64,000 nt of DNA from Fen-1254 sp963769605. GTDB lineage: Bacteria; Bacteroidota; Ignavibacteria; UBA10030. The notes beneath the pieces are model-generated. The model was not told where the DNA came from and ran no database searches. It saw only the letters and a program-made list of their open reading frames with translations. Where the stretch lies: contig CAVYML010000003.1 in assembly GCA_963769605.1 (NCBI GenBank), positions 310,001-374,000 on the forward strand, in the 5' to 3' direction. How positions within the stretch are numbered: position 1 is the first letter of the stretch; the number at the start of each line of letters is the position of its first letter. The position numbers and the translations under genes were made by a program. Below are positions 59,450-64,000 of this stretch, in pieces.

Positions 59450-62400
59450 ATGTCAGAACAAAATACAACACGAGAAAAAGTTACTATTGACGGCAACGAG
59501 GCAGCCGCTTATGTTGCTCACAAACTCAATGAAGTTATAGCCATCTATCCTATCACCCCCTCTTCCAACATGGGCGAATGGGCGGATGAATGGTCGGCAC
59601 AGGATAAAAAAAATATCTGGGGAACAGTTCCTCAGGTTGTAGAAATGCAGAGTGAAGGCGGAGCCGCGGGCGCAGTCCATGGCGCGCTTCAGGCGGGCGC
59701 TCTTTCCTGCACATTTACAGCTTCGCAGGGTCTGCTCCTGATGATTCCGAATATGTTCAAAATTGCGGGTGAACTCACCTCCACGGTATTTCATATTGCC
59801 GCACGCACAATTGCAACACATGCTCTTTCCATTTTCGGCGATCACAGCGACGTGATGGGTGTTCGTCATTGCGGATGGGGAATGATTTCGGCGAATTCCG
59901 TTCAGGAAACCATGGACCTCGCGCTGATTTCGTACGCTGCCACGCTCGAAGCGCGTGTTCCGTTTATTCATTTCTTCGACGGCTTCCGCACTTCGCATGA
60001 AGTTATGAAAATCGAACAACTAAGCGACAACGATTTTCGCGCAATGATAAGCGACGAATCAATCGCAAAGCTCCGTCAGCGCGCGCTGAACCCGGATCAT
60101 CCGTTCATGCGCGGGACAGCGCAAAATCCCGACGTCTTCTTCCAGGCACGCGAAGCGGCAAATAAATTCTATGAAGCGGTTCCGGGATTTGTACAGAATG
60201 TTATGGACAAATTTGCAAAGCTCACCGGCCGGCAATATACGCTTTTTCAATATGAAGGCGCTCCGGATGCCGATCGGGTAATCGTGCTTATGGGTTCCGG
60301 TGCGGAAACCGCCCAGGAGACGGCCGAATATCTCACGGCAAAAGGAGAGAAGGTCGGCATACTGAAAGTCCGCCTTTACCGTCCGTTCTCCGTCGAACAT
60401 TTTGTGAAAGCGCTTCCGTCCTCGGTTAAAAAGATTGCTGTTCTGGATCGCACAAAAGAATCCGGATCCACCGGCGAGCCGCTTTATCTTGATGTTGTTA
60501 CAGCACTGAGCGAAACAATCTCCGCAGGCAAGACTTCGTTAAAATCCATGCCGAAAGTTGTCGGCGGCCGTTACGGTCTGTCGTCAAAAGAGTTCACACC
60601 GGCGATGGTTAAAGCGGTGTTCGATGAACTTAAAAAAGAAACACCGAAAAATCATTTTACCGTCGGCATCAATGACGATGTTTCGCATACCAGTCTGCCG
60701 TACGATTCGGAATTTACAATCGAGCGCGACGATGTCGTGCGCGCCATATTCTACGGACTCGGTGCGGACGGAACGGTCGGCGCCAATAAAAATTCAATCA
60801 AGATTATCGGTGAGGATACGGAGAACTACGCGCAGGGTTATTTTGTGTATGATTCCAAGAAATCGGGATCGACGACGACCTCCCATCTGCGCTTCGGCCC
60901 GCGCCCGATCCACTCCATCTATTTAATCGATCATGCAAGCTTCGTGGCGTGCCACCAATGGTTCTTCCTTGAAAAGTTCGATGTTCTCCAGACGATCATT
61001 CCCGGCGGTACGTTCCTGCTGAACAGCCTCTACGGAAAGGATGACGTTTGGAATCATTTGCCCAGACATATTCAAAAGCAAATCATCGATAAAAAACTCA
61101 AATTGTACGTAATCGATGCGTATGAGGTTGCAAAGAAGGCCGGTATGGGCAGCCGCGTCAATACAATTATGCAGACGTGCTTCTTTGCAATATCCGGCGT
61201 ATTGCCGCGGGAGAAAGCAATCGAAGCAATCAAATATTCCATCAAGAAAACGTACGGCAAAAAAGGTGAAAGTGTTGTACAGAAGAATTACGAAGCTGTC
61301 GATCAGACGCTTGCAAATCTTTTTGAAGTAAAAATTCCTGCCGGTGTTACAAGCACTATTGAAATGCCGCCGGTTGTATCGGATAAAGCGCCGGAATTTA
61401 TCAAGAATGTGACTGCAAAGATTATTGCAGGTCTCGGCGAGACTCTTCCGGTCAGCGCATTTCCGGTGGATGGAACATTTCCGACCGACTCTGCACGCTG
61501 GGAAAAACGAAACATTGCACTGGAGATTCCAGTATGGGAAGCGGATATCTGCATCCAGTGTAATAAATGTGCGATAGTCTGTCCCCATGCGGCTATCCGT
61601 ACCAAAGTATTTGAAACAGCAGATCTGGTCGGCGCTCCTGCGGGATTCAAAACAATCGACTTCAGAGGTCCGGAATATAAGGGCATGAAATATTCCGTGC
61701 AGGTTGCACCGGAGGATTGCACCGGCTGCGGCATGTGCGTCGAAGCCTGCCCGGCAAAGAGCAAGAAGGAAGCAAAGATAAAAGCTATCAACATGAAGCC
61801 GCAGCCGCCGATTCGCGAGCAGGAGCGCGACAATTTCGAATTTTTCGTCAACGCTCCGGATGTCGACCGCCGCAATGTAAAGGTCGATACGGTGAAGGGT
61901 TCTCAGTTCCTGCGCCCTCTGTTTGAATTCAGCGGAGCATGTTCAGGCTGCGGAGAAACGCCGTACGTAAAATTAGTCAGTCAGCTCTTTGGGGATCGTA
62001 TGATGGTGGCCAATGCAACGGGCTGCTCGTCGATCTACGGCGGCAATCTGCCGACAACTCCGTGGGCAAAAGATGTCAACGGCCGCGGGCCGGCATGGTC
62101 GAATTCACTCTTCGAAGATAACGCAGAGTTCGGACTCGGCATGCGCCTGACAGTCGATAAGCTCAACGCAATGGCAAAAGAGTACGTCAAGGCGCTTGCC
62201 GGCGATATCGGCGGCGATCTTGCAGCAGCTATACTCGATGCGGATCAAAAAGATGAAGCGGGAATTTTCGAACAACGCCGGCGTGTGAAAATACTGGGTG
62301 AAAAACTTGCGTCGATCAAAAAGCCGGAAGCAAAACGGCTGACGAGCATCATGGAATATTTAGTCAAACGGAGCGTCTGGATCATGGGCGGCGACGGCTG

Positions 62401-63040
62401 GGCGTATGATATCGGCTACGGCGGATTGGATCATGTGCTTGCTTCCGGCAAGAATGTGAACGTTCTCGTTCTCGATACGGAAGTATATTCCAATACCGGC
62501 GGGCAGATGTCCAAGTCCACCAACCGCGCAGCGGTTGCAAAGTTTGCAGCCAGCGGCAAAACGACGGCCAAAAAAGATCTGGGTCTCATGGCAATGATGT
62601 ATCATAACGTTTACGTCGCCCGTGTGGCAATGGGATTCAACGATATGCAAACCGTAAAAGCAATCATCGAAGCGGAAGCATACGACGGGCCGTCCCTTAT
62701 CATTGCGTATTCGCATTGCATTGCGCACGGCATCGACATGACGCACGGCCTGAACAATCAAAAGGTCGCAGTTGAAACCGGTTATTTCCCGCTCTTCCGG
62801 TATAATCCGTCTCTGACGGCGGAAGGAAAAAATGCCTTCAAGCTGGATTCCAAGGCTCCCAAGGGTTTCCTGTCCGAATTTACTTCCATGGAAACGCGGT
62901 TCAATGTGCTGACCAAGACGCAGCCCGAACATGCAAAAGAACTGCTGAAACTTGCCGAAGAGGATGTTAAAGTCCGCTGGGCAATGTATGAACAGTTTGC
63001 ACATGAAACGGCGAGCGCTCCGGTTCCTGAAGTAAAATAA
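59450..63040 (+). CDS. nifJ: Pyruvate:ferredoxin (flavodoxin) oxidoreductase
   Basis: 1196 residues, the full single-chain enzyme that converts pyruvate and CoA to acetyl-CoA, CO2 and reduced ferredoxin. Domains in order: pyruvate-binding N-terminal domain (YPITPSSNMGEWADEWSAQ near residue 35), the gamma-type domain from about 420, and two [4Fe-4S] ferredoxin motifs, CIQCNKCAIVCPH (about 700) and CTGCGMCVEACP (about 757). The C-terminal thiamine diphosphate domain has CSGCGETPYVKL, NATGCSSIYGGNLPTTPW and GDGWAYDIGYGGLDHV. It supplies low-potential electrons that a [NiFe]-hydrogenase could use. It is monocistronic by its surroundings. The ribosome binding site is weak (GAAAG). Confidence 0.97.
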   Translation: MSEQNTTREKVTIDGNEAAAYVAHKLNEVIAIYPITPSSNMGEWADEWSAQDKKNIWGTVPQVVEMQSEGGAAGAVHGALQAGALSCTFTASQGLLLMIPNMFKIAGELTSTVFHIAARTIATHALSIFGDHSDVMGVRHCGWGMISANSVQETMDLALISYAATLEARVPFIHFFDGFRTSHEVMKIEQLSDNDFRAMISDESIAKLRQRALNPDHPFMRGTAQNPDVFFQAREAANKFYEAVPGFVQNVMDKFAKLTGRQYTLFQYEGAPDADRVIVLMGSGAETAQETAEYLTAKGEKVGILKVRLYRPFSVEHFVKALPSSVKKIAVLDRTKESGSTGEPLYLDVVTALSETISAGKTSLKSMPKVVGGRYGLSSKEFTPAMVKAVFDELKKETPKNHFTVGINDDVSHTSLPYDSEFTIERDDVVRAIFYGLGADGTVGANKNSIKIIGEDTENYAQGYFVYDSKKSGSTTTSHLRFGPRPIHSIYLIDHASFVACHQWFFLEKFDVLQTIIPGGTFLLNSLYGKDDVWNHLPRHIQKQIIDKKLKLYVIDAYEVAKKAGMGSRVNTIMQTCFFAISGVLPREKAIEAIKYSIKKTYGKKGESVVQKNYEAVDQTLANLFEVKIPAGVTSTIEMPPVVSDKAPEFIKNVTAKIIAGLGETLPVSAFPVDGTFPTDSARWEKRNIALEIPVWEADICIQCNKCAIVCPHAAIRTKVFETADLVGAPAGFKTIDFRGPEYKGMKYSVQVAPEDCTGCGMCVEACPAKSKKEAKIKAINMKPQPPIREQERDNFEFFVNAPDVDRRNVKVDTVKGSQFLRPLFEFSGACSGCGETPYVKLVSQLFGDRMMVANATGCSSIYGGNLPTTPWAKDVNGRGPAWSNSLFEDNAEFGLGMRLTVDKLNAMAKEYVKALAGDIGGDLAAAILDADQKDEAGIFEQRRRVKILGEKLASIKKPEAKRLTSIMEYLVKRSVWIMGGDGWAYDIGYGGLDHVLASGKNVNVLVLDTEVYSNTGGQMSKSTNRAAVAKFAASGKTTAKKDLGLMAMMYHNVYVARVAMGFNDMQTVKAIIEAEAYDGPSLIIAYSHCIAHGIDMTHGLNNQKVAVETGYFPLFRYNPSLTAEGKNAFKLDSKAPKGFLSEFTSMETRFNVLTKTQPEHAKELLKLAEEDVKVRWAMYEQFAHETASAPVPEVK

Positions 63041-63078
63041 TCGGTAATTAGTTAGCGTGGTGTTGAAATATCTAATTG

Positions 63079-63189
63079 TGAGGTTGTTTGATAAGTTCAT
63101 TTGACGGTAGGGCAGGCATTCTTGCCTGCCTGACCATGAGGACAAACAGGAATGTTTGTCCTACCGTGATTTTCTTTGGGACAACCTCA
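63079..63189. repeat. 111-bp palindromic dispersed element after nifJ
   Basis: Outer arms TGAGGTTGT and ACAACCTCA. The core runs from GGTAGGGCAGGCATTCTTGC to GAATGTTTGTCCTACC. Two inner hairpins are visible: GGCAGGCATTCTTGCCTGCC and GGACAAACAGGAATGTTTGT. Confidence 0.8.
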
Positions 63190-63273
63190 TAAATGGGGAT
63201 TGAAAAACCGGAGTAAAAGCAATTGTTTTAAAATATGATGAGCAATTACAATAAAGAGAAATAAAAGAACTAA

Positions 63274-63313
63274 TTCAGGCCGTCTTCTGTTCTAAAGATG
63301 GCCTGAAGTTTTC
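63274..63313 (+). terminator. Rho-independent terminator
   Basis: TTCAGGCCGTCTT at 63274 pairs with AAGATGGCCTGAA ending at 63307 (13-bp stem with one G-T pair), followed by GTTTTCT. It lies after nifJ and the palindromic element and before the next gene. Confidence 0.8.
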
Positions 63314-63345
63314 TGTTGACATGAACATTTACAAATGAGGCATCT

Positions 63346-64000
63346 ATGAATCTTTCAACATCATACCTTGGTCTGAAATTAAAAAATCCGCTTGTCGCGT
63401 CGGCAAGTCCGTTGTCCAAGAGCGTCGATTCCATGCGGCGGCTTGAAGATGCAGGCGTATCTGCAATTGTTCTCTATTCGCTCTTTGAAGAACAGATTGA
63501 ACATGAAACGAACGAGATGGATCATTACAAAACATACGGAACGGAAAGCTTTGCAGAAGCGCTGTCGTATTTTCCCGATACGGGAGATTATCATCTGGGG
63601 CCGGAAGAATATGTGGAATTAATCGGCAAAGCGAAAAAGGCGCTGCAGATTCCGATCATTGCAAGTCTGAACGGCGTAACGGCCGGCGGCTGGACGAAAT
63701 ACGCAAAAAAAATGGCGGATGCCGGTGCATCGGCGCTGGAACTAAATATTTATACGATCGCTTCAGATCCGGCAGTATCGGGACAGGAAGCCGAAAATCA
63801 GTTTATCGAAGTTTTAAAAGAAGTGCGCGGTGCAGTCCGCATTCCCATTGCTGTTAAAATGCATCCGTTCTTCAGTTCCATACCGAACATGGCGCAGCGT
63901 CTGGTAAAAGAGGGGGCGCAGGGATTAGTGCTGTTCAATCGATTCTATCAGCCGGATATCGATCTTGACGAATTAGATGTGGCGCCGAATGTGGAGTTGA
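63346..64000 (+). CDS. Dihydroorotate dehydrogenase-like protein, 5' part (runs off the window)
   Basis: 218 codons are present. The start MNLSTSYLGLKLKNPLVASA with the Pro-Leu-Ser stretch, IPIIASLNGVTAGGW, ASALELNIYT and IPIAVKMHPFFSS follow the FMN-binding barrel of the dihydroorotate/dihydropyrimidine dehydrogenase family. The usual active-site Cys/Ser loop is not conserved in an obvious way, and the sequence suits the stand-alone DHOD-like group often encoded near nifJ in anaerobes. Its function there is not settled. GAGG precedes the ATG. The end lies beyond position 64000. Confidence 0.85.
   Translation, partial: MNLSTSYLGLKLKNPLVASASPLSKSVDSMRRLEDAGVSAIVLYSLFEEQIEHETNEMDHYKTYGTESFAEALSYFPDTGDYHLGPEEYVELIGKAKKALQIPIIASLNGVTAGGWTKYAKKMADAGASALELNIYTIASDPAVSGQEAENQFIEVLKEVRGAVRIPIAVKMHPFFSSIPNMAQRLVKEGAQGLVLFNRFYQPDIDLDELDVAPNVEL

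Noticed and set aside
1..64000. tRNA, rRNA and riboswitch genes
   Set aside because: Reading for T-loop-like GGTTCGA motifs and conserved leader structures gave no convincing candidate. A covariance-model search would be decisive.

Overview
The window looks like a chromosome segment of an anaerobic, Gram-negative member of the Bacteroidota/Ignavibacteria side of the FCB group. Three observations point there. LpxC and FabZ are fused into one protein. A secreted-protein fragment ends in a type IX secretion sorting domain with the SYPNPFNPST signature. NifJ and a set of hydrogenase maturation genes suggest anaerobic metabolism. The species assignment is inference; no rRNA or tRNA gene was recognised.

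Layout. (1) 1-10.9 kb is an AT-richer accessory region damaged by mobile elements: an IS1634-type element in an outer-membrane protein gene with a 113-bp target duplication; an IS4-type element placed exactly at the start codon of an orphan DNA methyltransferase; a 238-bp non-autonomous relative of that element; four 22-bp phased repeats in front of a lipoprotein gene; and an internally deleted IS1182-type element between a truncated S53 protease gene and the sorting-domain end of a secreted protein. (2) 11.0-14.0 kb (minus): aminotransferase, ACT-domain protein and phenylacetate-CoA ligase, a likely aromatic amino acid module. (3) 14.3-31.1 kb (plus): a long run uppS-bamA-skp-skp-lpxD-lpxC/fabZ-lpxA (envelope and lipid A), then a lipoate-ligase-like gene, panB, surE, mutS, a broken dinB-like gene, a Cys-rich protein, a PP2C phosphatase and a HerA-like ATPase. 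(4) 31.1-33.5 kb (minus): folA, thyX and an agmatinase-family gene lacking two metal ligands. (5) 33.6-46.9 kb: membrane proteins, M28 peptidase, histidine kinase, purA, SDR, nitroreductase, murA, a membrane metallopeptidase, an Fe-S aldo/keto reductase, a DUF6599-like protein and an RlmD-type methyltransferase. (6) 46.9-59.4 kb: hydrolase, two secreted carbohydrate-type proteins, hypF-hypC-hypD-hypE, a GxxExxY protein and a radical SAM enzyme, in a stretch whose gaps are filled with short-period repeats. (7) 59.4-64 kb: nifJ and the start of a dihydroorotate dehydrogenase-like gene.

The most unusual signal is a group of intergenic tracts built from degenerate 7-, 8- or 9-nt units, all found between 46.95 and 59.07 kb. 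One 7-nt tract lies in frame inside hypF, one supplies the stop codon of the rlmD-like gene, and others run directly into the start codons of hypF and the radical SAM gene. A separate family of about 111-bp palindromic elements (GGTAGG...CCTACC) occupies four gaps.
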